Notes under the pieces: model-generated
Told to the model about the DNA's origin: nothing
The model's input: only the letters and a program-made list of their open reading frames with translations
Database searches by the model: none
Program-made: the position numbers and the translations under genes
From: an uncultured Clostridium sp.
GTDB lineage: Bacteria; Bacillota; Clostridia; Clostridiales; Clostridiaceae
Reading direction: 5' to 3'
Assembly (NCBI RefSeq): GCF_947072515.1
Contig: NZ_CAMTIG010000011.1
Coordinates: forward strand, 18,821-82,820
DNA: 64,000 nucleotides
Shown: positions 9,162 through 19,500 of the stretch, in pieces
Layout: every line of letters starts with the position of its first letter
Position numbering within the stretch: position 1 is the stretch's first letter

Positions 9162-10010
9162 TTGAGAAAGATAGCAGTGTTAACGGATAGTAGTTGTGAT
9201 TTATCATTAGAAACAATAAAAGAAAATAATATAGAGATGTTACCAATTAGAATAATATATAAAAATGAAGAGTTTGAAGATAAAATAACTATAACATCAA
9301 AAGCAATGTATGAAAGACTAGCAGATGAAATTCCAACAACTTCATTACCTAATTTAGATACTACGGAAAAAGTTTTAGATAGGCTTAAGAAAGAGGGATT
9401 TACAGATGTAATGGTAGTTTGTGTATCAAGTAAATTATCAGGAACATTAAATAGTATAAGACTGGTTTGTGAAGAGCAAGAAGAGTTGAAGTTTCATTAT
9501 TTAGATACTAAGACATTAGGATATCCACAAGGAGCTATTGTTTTAGAGGTGGTTAAAATGGTTAACGATGGAAAGATGCCAGAGGATATAATTGCAGAAT
9601 TTCAAAACATTAAAGAAAGAGTGCACGGATTTGTTACATTTGATACTTTAGAGTTTTTAAAAAGAGGTGGACGTATAGGGAAAGTTGCAGGTACGATTGG
9701 AGAAATATTAAACTTAAAGCCAGTTATTGCATCAAATGAAGAGGGTGAACTGTATACATATGCTAAAACTAGAGGAAGAAAAAAAGCAATAACTAAAATA
9801 AGAGATATTTTAATGGAGTATTTAGAAAAAAATAAATGTAAAGTTTGGGTTTTAAGTGGTGCAGCAGATGAAGAAGCAAAAATGTTTTTTGAAAAAATAA
9901 AAGATCATGAAAATATTACTCAGATTTCATTGGAGCAAATTGGAGCAGCTATGGGAATTCATACAGGTCCAGGTGCTTTAGGAATATGTATTTTAGAGGA
10001 AAAGGTATAG
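9162..10010 (+). CDS. DegV family fatty-acid-binding protein
   Basis: A 282-residue DegV/EDD-fold protein. The family includes FakB, which presents bound fatty acids to the kinase FakA for phosphorylation. Seen here are VLTDSSCDLS at the start, the TTSLPNLD segment, the VCVSSKLSGTLNS lipid-headgroup motif and the conserved FLKRGGRIGKVAG segment. The start is TTG, with GCGGGGGGT ten bases upstream. It is monocistronic, with its own promoter and terminator. No fakA lies nearby, so FakB function is only a family inference. Confidence 0.93.
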   Translation: MRKIAVLTDSSCDLSLETIKENNIEMLPIRIIYKNEEFEDKITITSKAMYERLADEIPTTSLPNLDTTEKVLDRLKKEGFTDVMVVCVSSKLSGTLNSIRLVCEEQEELKFHYLDTKTLGYPQGAIVLEVVKMVNDGKMPEDIIAEFQNIKERVHGFVTFDTLEFLKRGGRIGKVAGTIGEILNLKPVIASNEEGELYTYAKTRGRKKAITKIRDILMEYLEKNKCKVWVLSGAADEEAKMFFEKIKDHENITQISLEQIGAAMGIHTGPGALGICILEEKV

Positions 10011-10017
10011 AAAAAAG

Positions 10018-10047
10018 CGGACAAGTTATAAAGCTTGTTCGTTTTTG
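10018..10047 (+). terminator. Intrinsic terminator of degV
   Basis: CGGACAAG and CTTGTTCG form a stem with an eight-base loop, followed by TTTTTGTGGTTTTT. Confidence 0.85.
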
Positions 10048-10076
10048 TGGTTTTTAAAAATAACAAGCCTCTACAA

Positions 10077-10104
10077 TTGTAAAAAAAAGGTAGTATGATA
10101 TAAT
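10077..10104 (+). promoter_or_regulatory. Promoter for the CmpB-like gene and trmB
   Basis: TTGTAA at 10077-10082, a 16-base spacer and TATAAT at 10099-10104 lie upstream of an AGGAGGGG ribosome site. No terminator is visible before trmB, so this promoter may serve both genes. Confidence 0.55.
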
Positions 10105-10130
10105 GTAAAATGTAACAGGAGGGGCGTAAG

Positions 10131-10931
10131 ATGACTTTATTTATTATATATTTTATAATATATAGTTTTTTAGGATGGATAGTAGAAAGTGTGTATTGTG
10201 CAGTGATTGATAAAGTATGGGTTAATAGAGGGTTTTTAAATGGACCTGTATGTCCTGTATATGGAGTAGGCTCAATTGCAGTAATAATGCTTTTAAGTCC
10301 ATTTAAAAATGATATTGTAGTATTATTTTTAATTTCAGTAATAATTACAACAGTAGTTGAGTATGTAACAGCAGTGATATTAGAAAAATTATTTAATTTG
10401 AAATGGTGGGATTACTCTACGTATAAATTTAATTACAAAGGAAGAGTATGTCTTTTAAATTCAACTTTATTTGGAATAGGCTCAGTAATTTTAGTGAAAT
10501 TAGTACAACCTATTTTAGGTGAGTTTATTATAAAGATACCTGAAAATTATCAGATTGTTTTAGCAAGTATATTCAGTTTGATTTTAATAGTAGACCTTAT
10601 AATAACTATGTTATCACTTATAAATATGAAACAAGTAATTGATAGAATTTGTACAATTAAAGATGAATTTAAAGTTTTAGAAATTACTGCTGATAAGTTT
10701 ACTGAAACAGAATTCAAAAAAAGTTTTGATAAATTAAAGGAAAAGGTAGAACTTTTAGAGAGTAAAAATAAATTAGATGAATTTTATTCTAAAATAAAAG
10801 AATTAAAAGAACATTCAATGGTTCAAAAAAGAATTTTAAGAGCATTCCCAAATGTGAAATCTTTGAAATATGGAAAATCTTTTAAAGATATAAAAATAAA
10901 TCTTTTTGAATACTGGAATAGAAAAAAATAG
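10131..10931 (+). CDS. Putative ABC-transporter-permease-like membrane protein (CmpB/PF06541 family)
   Basis: A 266-residue protein with about five membrane segments in residues 1-165 and a charged, coiled-coil cytoplasmic tail. The N-terminal sequence FLGWIVESVY, the NRGFLNGPVCPVYGVG loop and the WWDYST segment are hallmarks of the family annotated as putative ABC transporter permease (ABC_trans_CmpB). No ATPase gene is adjacent, so a transport role is unproven and no substrate can be named. It is preceded by AGGAGGGG and followed 68 bases later by trmB. Confidence 0.8.
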   Translation: MTLFIIYFIIYSFLGWIVESVYCAVIDKVWVNRGFLNGPVCPVYGVGSIAVIMLLSPFKNDIVVLFLISVIITTVVEYVTAVILEKLFNLKWWDYSTYKFNYKGRVCLLNSTLFGIGSVILVKLVQPILGEFIIKIPENYQIVLASIFSLILIVDLIITMLSLINMKQVIDRICTIKDEFKVLEITADKFTETEFKKSFDKLKEKVELLESKNKLDEFYSKIKELKEHSMVQKRILRAFPNVKSLKYGKSFKDIKINLFEYWNRKK

Positions 10932-10999
10932 TTTACTTGTTAAAGAGATAGGAAAAATGTATAATAGTTTAAGAAATTAAGAAATATGGAGTGAAACTT

Positions 11000-11662
11000 A
11001 TGAGACTAAGAAAAAAGCCATGGGCAAGACCAGAACTTGAAGCATGTCATTTTTTTGTTGCAGAACCAAATGATAAAAAAAATAAATGGAAAAATGATTT
11101 TAAAAATAATGAGAATCAGATGTATTTAGAGTTAGGATGTGGAAAAGGGAGCTTTATTGCACAGCATGCATCAGCTAACACAAATATAAATTATATAGCT
11201 ATTGATATAAAAGATGAAGTATTAGTTTTAGCTAAAAGAAATATCGAAGAAGCTTTTAAAGAAAAAGAAATCGAAAATATAGATAATATAAGATTAATGG
11301 CAAAAGAAATTGCATTAATTGATGAAATGCTTGGTGAAAAAGATATCGTTGATAGAATCTATATAAATTTTTGTAATCCTTGGCCAAAAGAAAAACATAA
11401 GAAGAGAAGACTTACACATCCTAGACAATTAAATAACTATAAAGGATTTTTAAATCCAAATGGAGAGATTTGGTTTAAAAGTGATGATGAAGAGTTATTT
11501 AATGAATCATTAGAATATTTCAATGAAGCAGGATTCGAGATTAAATATATGACAAGAGATTTACATAACAGTGGCTTTGAGTATAATGTAGTTACAGAGC
11601 ATGAAGCTATGTTTACAAAAGAAGGAATAAAAACTAAGTTTTTAATTGCAAAAATAAAATAA
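11000..11662 (+). CDS. trmB: tRNA (guanine-N7-)-methyltransferase TrmB
   Basis: Uses S-adenosylmethionine to make m7G at position 46 in the tRNA variable loop. The N-terminus [14 protein letters not shown] is the classic bacterial TrmB start, so the ATG at 11000 is preferred over the GTG at 10991. [10 protein letters not shown] is the SAM-binding motif I, and [20 protein letters not shown] is the family-specific catalytic and substrate region. At 220 residues it has normal length. A terminator follows. Confidence 0.97.
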   Translation: MRLRKKPWARPELEACHFFVAEPNDKKNKWKNDFKNNENQMYLELGCGKGSFIAQHASANTNINYIAIDIKDEVLVLAKRNIEEAFKEKEIENIDNIRLMAKEIALIDEMLGEKDIVDRIYINFCNPWPKEKHKKRRLTHPRQLNNYKGFLNPNGEIWFKSDDEELFNESLEYFNEAGFEIKYMTRDLHNSGFEYNVVTEHEAMFTKEGIKTKFLIAKIK

Positions 11663-11695
11663 GGTAAATTTCTTAGAAGTTGTAGGTAAAAAATA

Positions 11696-11723
11696 AAAAC
11701 TCCGTTTAAGCGGAGTTTTTTTT
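11696..11723 (+). terminator. Intrinsic terminator of trmB
   Basis: AAAACTCCG and CGGAGTTTT arms with the loop TTTAAG are followed by a run of T. Confidence 0.93.
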
Positions 11724-11920
11724 GCTAATTATGAAAAAAGTTTCAAAATTTTAATAAACTAAAATAAAATATAAGGTTTATAGGTGTAATTAGTAGAATA
11801 AATGTTAAAAAGTAGTAGACGAAAAATAAAAAGTATGAATAAATAGTAAAAAAGAAAGAAATGGTATTGTAATTGAGTTAATAATATAGATAATAAAATA
11901 TAGAGTGAAAATGGAGTGTG

Positions 11921-12084
11921 AGATAGAGGAGCGAGTACTAAGAGTAAATAAAATTTCTAAAAGCATGAAGAGTTTTATCTAAAGGAGGACTTGCCGAAAT
12001 ATCATGGTAATTGCTTTAAACTATGATGTTGGGGATATGTATAATATACATATAACTGCCACAAAATATTTGTGGAGAACTATC
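11921..12084 (+). promoter_or_regulatory. Lysine riboswitch (L box) upstream of lysP
   Basis: The segment carries the conserved L-box elements in order: GATAGAGGAGCGA, AAGAGTA, GGAGGACTTGCCGAA, GGGGATATG with an ATAC-paired helix, ACTGCC, and GTGGAGAACTATC. GATAG at 11922-11926 pairs with CTATC at 12080-12084 as P1. A T-run (12146-12152) about 60 bases downstream, before the lysP ribosome site, suggests a transcriptional terminator as expression platform, although I could not draw a confident stem. Lysine binding would switch off lysP. The stretch 11724-11920 upstream is AT-rich and shows nothing else. Confidence 0.9.
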
Positions 12085-12180
12085 ATTCAAAGGCAGATTA
12101 GTTAAGAAGGTGTTATCAAGCTCAGAGTGAAGTATTTCCTCAGGGTTTTTTTGCTTTAATTTAACTAAGGAGGAATCGGT

Positions 12181-13620
12181 TTGGCAGAGAATACAGAATT
12201 AAAAAGAGGACTTAAAGAAAGACATATTAGCATGATTGCTTTAGGTGGAGCCATAGGAACGGGAATTTTCCTAGCTATGGGAGATAGTATACATACTGCA
12301 GGAGCTGGTGGGGCTTTAGTTGCATATGCAGCCATTGGAATAATGGTTTATTTTTTGATAACAAGCCTGGGAGAAATGGCAACATTTATGCCAGTCTCAG
12401 GTTCATTTGGAGTTTATGCAACTGAGTTTGTTGATCCAGCATTTGGATTTGCAATGGGATGGAACTACTGGTATAACTGGGCAATAACAATAGCAACTGA
12501 ATTAGTTGCTGGAGCATTAATAATGAGGTTTTGGTTTCCAAATGTACCGGCTATAGTTTGGAGTGCAATATTCTTAGTAATTATAGTAGCATTAAATGTA
12601 TTATCGGCAAAAGCATATGGAGAAGCAGAATTTTGGTTTGCTGGAATAAAAGTTGTAACTGTACTTGTATTTTTAGTAGTTGGTATATTAATGATTTTTG
12701 GAATTATTGGAGGACCAGCTATAGGATTTAAAAATGTATTTGCAGATGGAGGACCTTTTATAGGTGGTGGAAAAGCTATAATAAGTATTTTCTTTATTGC
12801 AGGTTTTTCATTCCAAGGGACAGAACTTATTGGAATAGCAGCAGGAGAATCAGAGGAGCCAGAAAAAAATATTCCAAAAGCAGTACATACGATATTTTGG
12901 AGAATACTGATTTTTTACATGGGAACTATAATAGTTTTAGGATGCATATTATCAGCAGCTAAAGCAGGAGTAGAAACAAGTCCATTTACAATGGTATTTG
13001 AAAAAGTAGGGATAGCAGGAGCTGCATCACTTATGAATGCAGTAATATTAACATCTGTTTTATCTGCAGGAAACTCAGGAATGTATGCATCAAGTAGAAT
13101 GCTTCATTCTATGGCTTTAGATGGAATGGCACCAAAGATGTTTGCTAAAACAAATAAAAGAGGTGTTCCAGTAAATGCAATAGTACTTACTACAGTAGTT
13201 GCATGTGCATGTCTTTTAACTGGTTTCTATTCAGAAAATTTAGTTTATCTTTGGTTAGTGGCAGCATCAGGACTTGCAGGATTTATAGCATGGCTTGGAA
13301 TAGCAGTTTGTCACTATAGGTTTAGAAAAGCATATGTTGCGCAGGGCAGAGATTTGAAAGATTTGCCTTATAGAGCAAAGTGGTATCCATTAGGACCTGT
13401 AATTGCTTTTGCACTTTGTGCAGTTGTGATTTTAGGGCAAGGTATAACATATATTGATGCTGGAAAAATACAGTGGATGGGATTCATTTCTTCATATATA
13501 GGTATACCACTATTCTTAATTTTCTTAATAGGATATAAATTAGTTAAGAAAACTAAAGTTGTACCATTATTAGAAGTAGACTTAAATAAGAATAGATTAG
13601 AAAAATATAATAAAAAATAA
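12181..13620 (+). CDS. lysP: Lysine-specific permease LysP (APC family)
   Basis: Twelve-segment proton-coupled lysine importer, 479 residues. It aligns by eye along its length with LysP: LKRGLKERHISMIALGGAIG, GTGIFLAMGD, YFLITSLGEMATFMPVSGSF and FGFAMGWNYWYNWAITIATE. The lysine riboswitch directly upstream independently supports lysine as substrate. The start is TTG, with TAAGGAGG seven bases before it. It is monocistronic, with a terminator right after the stop. Expression should fall when lysine is plentiful. Confidence 0.94.
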   Translation: MAENTELKRGLKERHISMIALGGAIGTGIFLAMGDSIHTAGAGGALVAYAAIGIMVYFLITSLGEMATFMPVSGSFGVYATEFVDPAFGFAMGWNYWYNWAITIATELVAGALIMRFWFPNVPAIVWSAIFLVIIVALNVLSAKAYGEAEFWFAGIKVVTVLVFLVVGILMIFGIIGGPAIGFKNVFADGGPFIGGGKAIISIFFIAGFSFQGTELIGIAAGESEEPEKNIPKAVHTIFWRILIFYMGTIIVLGCILSAAKAGVETSPFTMVFEKVGIAGAASLMNAVILTSVLSAGNSGMYASSRMLHSMALDGMAPKMFAKTNKRGVPVNAIVLTTVVACACLLTGFYSENLVYLWLVAASGLAGFIAWLGIAVCHYRFRKAYVAQGRDLKDLPYRAKWYPLGPVIAFALCAVVILGQGITYIDAGKIQWMGFISSYIGIPLFLIFLIGYKLVKKTKVVPLLEVDLNKNRLEKYNKK

Positions 13621-13625
13621 TAAAA

Positions 13626-13665
13626 AGAGAATTTATCTAGATTATAGATGAATTCTCTTTTTATT
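13626..13665 (+). terminator. Intrinsic terminator of lysP
   Basis: AGAGAATTTATCT and AGATGAATTCTCT arms form a long stem followed by TTTTTATTT. Confidence 0.9.
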
Positions 13666-13811
13666 TATGGGAAATATGAATATATAACGAGACAAATGTC
13701 TTATCATAAAAAAATAGATAATAAACATAATAGATAATAAGAAAAAAATTAACAAATAGTTATTTTAAAATATTAAAATTAATTAAAGTAATAACTGAGG
13801 AAAGGACTTAA

Positions 13812-13871
13812 GGAAAACGTTAACAAAAATTAAAGAAAAGGCTTACATAGTTAGGACATTTGTGCTATAAT
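13812..13871 (+). promoter_or_regulatory. deoD promoter with a cre-like site
   Basis: TTACAT at 13843-13848, a 17-base spacer and TATAAT at 13866-13871 form a good promoter 32 bases before deoD. GGAAAACGTTAACA at 13812-13825 differs from the CcpA cre consensus only in its first base and lies just upstream of the -35. Catabolite control is therefore possible. Confidence 0.55.
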
Positions 13872-13903
13872 GAACTCATAATTACAAAGGAGGATGATTT
13901 TTT

Positions 13904-14635
13904 ATGGAAAAAAAATTAGTACCAACACCACATATAGGGGCACAAGTAGGAGACATTGCTGAAACAATATTATTACCAGGAGATCCACTAAGAGCTAAAT
14001 TTATAGCTGAAACATTCTTAGAAAATCCTGTACAATATAATACTGTTAGAGGAATGCTTGGATATACAGGAACATATAAAGGAAAGAAAATATCAGTTCA
14101 AGGAACTGGAATGGGAATTCCTTCAATTGGAATATACTCTTATGAATTAATTCATTTTTATGGGGTTAAAAATCTTATAAGAATAGGTTCAGCAGGAGCT
14201 ATAGATGAAAGTTTAAAATTACATGATATAGTAATTGGAGTTGGAGCTTGTACAGATTCAAATTTTGCAGCTCAATATAACTTACCAGGAACTTTTGCTC
14301 CAACAGCTAGTTATAAATTAGTTGAAGGTGCAGTAAGTGCAGCAAGAGAATTAAATATTGAAGCTAAAGTAGGAAATATCCTTTCAAGTGATGTATTCTA
14401 TGGAGAAAGTGGACTAGACGCATTAAGATCATGGCAAAAAATGGGCGTTCTAGCTGTAGAAATGGAATCGGCAGGACTTTATATGAATGCTGCAAGAGCA
14501 GGAGTTAATGCATTATGTATGTTAACAATCTCTGATTGTCCATTCACAGGAGAATTAACTACAGCTGAAGAAAGACAAACAGCATTTACTAACATGATGA
14601 AAGTTGCATTAGAAATGGCAAATAAATTAGATTAA
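13904..14635 (+). CDS. deoD: Purine-nucleoside phosphorylase, DeoD type
   Basis: Hexameric enzyme that splits purine (deoxy)nucleosides with phosphate into base and (deoxy)ribose-1-phosphate. The 243 residues show the full DeoD pattern: [20 protein letters not shown] with the phosphate-binding Gly/Asp, [46 protein letters not shown] for ribose binding and the SDCPFTGE segment with the catalytic Asp. AAAGGAGG lies ten bases before the ATG. It has its own promoter and terminator. Confidence 0.97.
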   Translation: MEKKLVPTPHIGAQVGDIAETILLPGDPLRAKFIAETFLENPVQYNTVRGMLGYTGTYKGKKISVQGTGMGIPSIGIYSYELIHFYGVKNLIRIGSAGAIDESLKLHDIVIGVGACTDSNFAAQYNLPGTFAPTASYKLVEGAVSAARELNIEAKVGNILSSDVFYGESGLDALRSWQKMGVLAVEMESAGLYMNAARAGVNALCMLTISDCPFTGELTTAEERQTAFTNMMKVALEMANKLD

Positions 14636-14640
14636 TATAT

Positions 14641-14679
14641 AAAAACACACAGTTTCGACTGTGTGTTTTTTTTTTTTTT
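14641..14679 (+). terminator. Intrinsic terminator of deoD
   Basis: A nine-bp stem ACACACAGT / ACTGTGTGT with a TTCG tetraloop is followed by 14 T. The A-run on the left could also let it stop the convergent permease gene. Confidence 0.95.
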
Positions 14680-14694
14680 ATGATTATAGAAAAG

Positions 14695-16197
14695 TTAGTT
14701 AATAGTTTTATTAACTAGCTTTTTTTTATATTTAGAAAATAATATAAATGCAATAATAGCAAAAAGAAAAGGTCCAATACCTATCCAAATAGTACTTTGA
14801 ATATCTCCATTTAGTGCAGGTTCGATTATTGAATATATATTAGTGAAAGTTACAACTATAAAGCAAATGGTACCGAAAAGAATACCTATTTTCTTAGAGA
14901 AAAACACATAATCTTTTTGAAGTGTATCATTCTTTTTGAATTTAATATATGCAAAAATGATGAAAGAAATAGGAACTGTTCCAGAGACAAAAGTCATAAG
15001 AGTCATTTTATTAAAAATTTCTGAAACAGAGCCACTACCAAAACCAAGAAGAATAATAAATAAAATAACAATTAATGTTTGCATAATAATAGCGTTTTGA
15101 GGAACACCGTGTTTATTAAGCTTAGTTAATTTCTTTGGAAGCATTCCTTCTGGCAAACCTTCAAACATATGTTTAATTGGAGAATAAATTCTTATAGGAA
15201 CAGAAGTTAGTCCAATTAGGCTTAAAAATGTTATAAGTCTATTTACCCAAAGTCCCATACTAATAGAGACGTCAGGAGAAAGCCCGATTAATGTTCCAAG
15301 TCTATAGAATTCTTCTTGAATTATGTATATAGAAAAATTAGCTAGGTTTGCATTTGAGTTTCCAAAGGTTTTTTCAAAATTACAAGTCAAACCTAAAATA
15401 AGTACAGTTAATATGTATAATGCAGTTATGATTATAGTTGAAAGAATGATAGCTTTTGGAACATTCTTTTTTGAATTTTTAACTTTATCAACTAATCCAC
15501 CGCTATTTTCCATTCCGGCAAAAGAAAAAATAGTAAATACTAAAAAACCTATAGCTGGAAGAATGGAGTTATAGTTAGGATTTGGACCATAAAAATATGA
15601 ACTGACACTGTGAAAATCAAATCCTTGTGCTGGTTTAAAACCTGATAAAATAAAGACGATTAAACCACCAAATAGTATTAAAATATTAGTTAAAATAACA
15701 GTAATCATAGATATATTTGATAAGAATGTCATTTTTTTTAGACCTCGTGTGGAAGTTAATGCAACTATTAGCATATATAAGATACCTATAATGGCTAAAG
15801 TTTTAGGGGAGGATAGCCCAAAAAGTGACCAAGTACTAGTTAAATCTCTTCCTGTTAAAACTACTGAAATAGAAATACATATAGTAGAAGCAGAAAACCA
15901 CATAACTACAAATGAACCATACCAAATAAATGTACCTATAAAGGCAAATTTAGTATTTACAGAGTTAGACATCCAAGAAAAAATTCCACCATGTTCATTT
16001 TTAAAAGCAGAACTCATTTCTGCAATTATAAATGAGTAAGGAACAAAGAAAAAAATAGCGGCAATTATTAAATAGGTTATTGCTGCGTAACCCATTTGAT
16101 AATATATTTGTTCGCTATTAGCCAACGCGTAAACAGTTAAAAAAATTATTGAGACAAAACTAAAAAATGAAATACTATAATTTTTTTTATCTTCCAT
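14695..16197 (-). CDS. YjeM-like amino acid permease (APC superfamily)
   Basis: A 500-residue, twelve-segment transporter of the glutamate/GABA-antiporter-like branch. It resembles E. coli YjeM throughout: ANSEQIYYQMGYAAI, IIAEMSSAFKNEHGGIFSWM, the FAFIGTFIWYGSF segment, GGLVDKVKNSKKNVPKAI, GLWVNRLITF and KLTLMT near the end. Substrate is unknown, as for YjeM. AGGGGGAGCC lies ahead of the ATG on this strand. It is convergent with deoD and divergent from the sensor kinase. No partner decarboxylase lies nearby, so an acid-resistance exchange role has no support. Confidence 0.85.
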   Translation of the reverse strand: MEDKKNYSISFFSFVSIIFLTVYALANSEQIYYQMGYAAITYLIIAAIFFFVPYSFIIAEMSSAFKNEHGGIFSWMSNSVNTKFAFIGTFIWYGSFVVMWFSASTICISISVVLTGRDLTSTWSLFGLSSPKTLAIIGILYMLIVALTSTRGLKKMTFLSNISMITVILTNILILFGGLIVFILSGFKPAQGFDFHSVSSYFYGPNPNYNSILPAIGFLVFTIFSFAGMENSGGLVDKVKNSKKNVPKAIILSTIIITALYILTVLILGLTCNFEKTFGNSNANLANFSIYIIQEEFYRLGTLIGLSPDVSISMGLWVNRLITFLSLIGLTSVPIRIYSPIKHMFEGLPEGMLPKKLTKLNKHGVPQNAIIMQTLIVILFIILLGFGSGSVSEIFNKMTLMTFVSGTVPISFIIFAYIKFKKNDTLQKDYVFFSKKIGILFGTICFIVVTFTNIYSIIEPALNGDIQSTIWIGIGPFLFAIIAFILFSKYKKKLVNKTIN

Positions 16198-16566
16198 AAT
16201 AATAATAGCCTAATGAAATAGGCTCCCCCTTTATTTAAAAATATGTGAATAATTATACAATTTAAAAATGAATATTTATAAAATAAAAAACGAATAAAAC
16301 GTTAAGTATGAATAAAATTTTAACTTTAAAAATACGAAAAAAACCAAATAGAAATTATAAGGCTTGAATTTATAGGAAAATAGTCGAAAAATGCAGATAA
16401 TATAAATAAAAAAGTAAATTAACAGAAAAAAATTTAAGAAAGGGATAACAGTAAATTTAATTCAATTAAAATTAAATAAAAATTAATTAAATTAACCTTT
16501 TGACAATATTTAGCCTATATGCGAAAATAGTAATAAAGTGTAGAAAATTTAAAAAAGAGGTAATTT
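16198..16566. other. Divergent intergenic region
   Basis: This 369-base AT-rich spacer lies between the divergent permease and sensor-kinase genes. TTGACA at 16500-16505 is a good -35 for the kinase gene, but the -10 region (around GAAAAT) is weak. No operator, RNA structure or small gene was recognised. Confidence 0.4.
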
Positions 16567-19500
16567 ATGCAAAAAATTATATTGAAAAAAATAATTGGTA
16601 TATTTATAACTATAGTTGTTATATTTAATTGCTCAACGATTGTTGCTGAAGGGGTTGAAAGTAACGACGATATACGATTTAAGAATATAACTGTAAATGA
16701 TGGTTTATCTCAAGGATCAGTATATTCTATACTTCAAGATAGCAATGGATATATGTGGTTTGGGACTAATGATGGATTAAATAGATATGATGGATATTCA
16801 TTTGAAGTATTAAAAGGGAGTGATAAAGAAGCGGACAAGCTATATTCAGGAATTGTAGGTTCAGTAATTGAAGATAGTGAAAAAAATATATGGGTAGGTG
16901 CAAGTGGGGGATTAGCAAAAGTAGATTCTAAGACTTTGGTAGTAGAGAGAATAGAAGTAGATAGTGATGATAAGAATAAAATATCTAACAATCATATATT
17001 GGATATTTACATGGATAGTTATAATGATATATGGATTGGAACAGAAAATGGATTGAATTTATATGATAAAAAAATGAGAGAATTTACGAAGTTTTTTAAT
17101 ATAGATGAAGAAGAAAATAGTTTAAGTAATAATTTTGTTAATTCAATAACTGAGGGATTACAAGATGAAATATGGATTGGAACTAAAAATGGATTAAATA
17201 TATTAGATAAAAAAACAGGAATTATAAAAAGAATTAATAAAGAAAATACAAAAGCATTTAAAAGCAATAATATAGTTAAAGTATATAAAGATATAGGAAA
17301 TAATATTTGGATATCTACTCAAGAAGAAGGGTTGGTAAAATATAATAGAGTAACGAATAGCTTTGAAGATGTAAAAGAGATAAATGAAAAGTTTGGTACA
17401 GAAAAATATGCTGTAAATAGTATTTATGAAGATGCAGTTGATAATATTTGGTTTGGAAGTAAAGGTGGACTTATACAATATTCTAAGATTGATAAGTCGG
17501 TAAAGAAATATAAAAAGAAATATTATGATACAGAAAGTCTTATAAATAATTCGATTCAAAGTGTTTATAGGGATAAAGGTGGAATAATGTGGATTGGAAC
17601 ATATGATGGAATAAGTATATTCAATCCAAAAGAAACTTTTGAAGGTTTTAAAAATGATCCGTTGAAAAAGAACTCATTAAGCTCGAATTCAATTTCAGGA
17701 ATGTATGAAGATTATGAAGGCGATATATGGATGGGGACAACTAATGATGGTATAAATTTAGTTCATAGGGAAAGTGGAGAAATTGAACATTTTAAAGTAG
17801 ATAGTTTAAATGAAAACTCTATTTCTAGTAATACTATTTATGAGATAACGGGAAATAAAGAAGATATATGGATAGGAAGTAAAAATGGATTAAATAGAAT
17901 AAATAAAAAGAGTAGAACTATAAAAAAATATTTTAAAGAAAATAAAGAAAATACATTAATAAGTAATGATATAAAATCATTATATCTTTTTGAAGAAAGA
18001 TATTTATGGATAGGAACTAGAGATGGTCTTGATATTTATGATATTCATGAAGATAAATATATAAATTTAAATTATATATTTGAAAATGGAAATGTTGGAG
18101 AAACTTTTGTAAGGAGAATATTTAAAGATTCAAAGAATAACTTTTGGATAGGAATGGGATGGAATGGTGGTTTAATAAAAATAGATACCCAAAATAAAAA
18201 GGTGAAATATTATAAAAGTGAAAATAAAGACTCTATTAAAAATAATGCAATTAAAGGAATTGCAGAAGATTTAGAGGGTGATATTTGGATAACAACATCA
18301 GAAGGAATCGAAGAGATATCAGAAAGTGGAATTAGAGCACTAACAGAAAAAGATGGTCTTATAAATAACTATGCATACGGGATATTAGTAGATGAAGAAA
18401 ATAATATTTGGATAAGTACAAATGGTGGGATTTCAAAATTTGACCAGAAAAAAAATAGCTTTTCAAATTATACAATTGTAGATGGGATTAGCAGTAATGA
18501 GTTTAATGGAACATCAGAATTAAAAACAAGGGATGGAAAAATGTTTTTTGGAAGCATTAATGGTGTTACGGCTTTTTATCCGAGAAAGATAAAGGAAATA
18601 GATAAGGAAAAATTGAAAGTCGCTATAGGCGATATAGAAGTATTTAATAAAAATAATTATATTTATCAAGGTGGGAATTTAGAACTAAAACATAATGAAA
18701 ATAATTTTTCAATTGAATTTTTTATGCCAAGTTACTCAAAATTAGGAAACTGGAATTATGAGTATATTTTAGAAGGATTTGATGAAGAATGGATAAGCTC
18801 TAAAAATAGAAATTATGTAAGATATACAAATTTATCACCAGGAAAATATGAGTTTAAGGTTAGGGCAAGATATGGTATAGAAAGTGTAAGTGAAGAAACA
18901 AAGGTCCAAATAGTAGTAGCAAAAGCATGGTATGAATCAAATATAGCATATGTTATTTATTTGCTTACAGTAATATTAATAATATATTTAATATTAAATA
19001 GAGTGAAAATATTGGAGAATTTAGTTAATGATAGAACAAATAAACTAAACAAAGAGTTAAGAGAAAAAGAAAAAATTTATAAAGAGTTGCTTAAAATAGA
19101 AAAATTTAGAAATACGTATTTAGTGAATTTATCACATGAATTAAGAACTCCATTAAATGTTATTTTATCAAGTGAACAACTTATAAATAGTTTAAATGAA
19201 GAAGAAAAAATAGATAAAAGAAATTTGAAAAAATATATGGAAATAATAGGGAAAAATTCACGTGGATTATTAAAGGTTATAAATGATTTAATTGATTCAT
19301 CGAAAATTCAATCAGGGGCATATAAATTAGAATATAGTGAAGTTGATATTGTATATTTAGTTGAAGAAACAGCATTATCTATGAGGTCCTATATAGAACA
19401 AAATGGACTAGAACTTATTATAGATCCAGAAATAGAAGAGAAGATGGTTGAATGTTCCAAAGATGACATAGAAAGATGCGTAATAAATTTAATTTCAAAT

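Noticed and set aside
12085-12152. A specific terminator stem after the lysine aptamer
   Set aside because: I could not find a convincing stem before the T-run, so only the T-run is mentioned.
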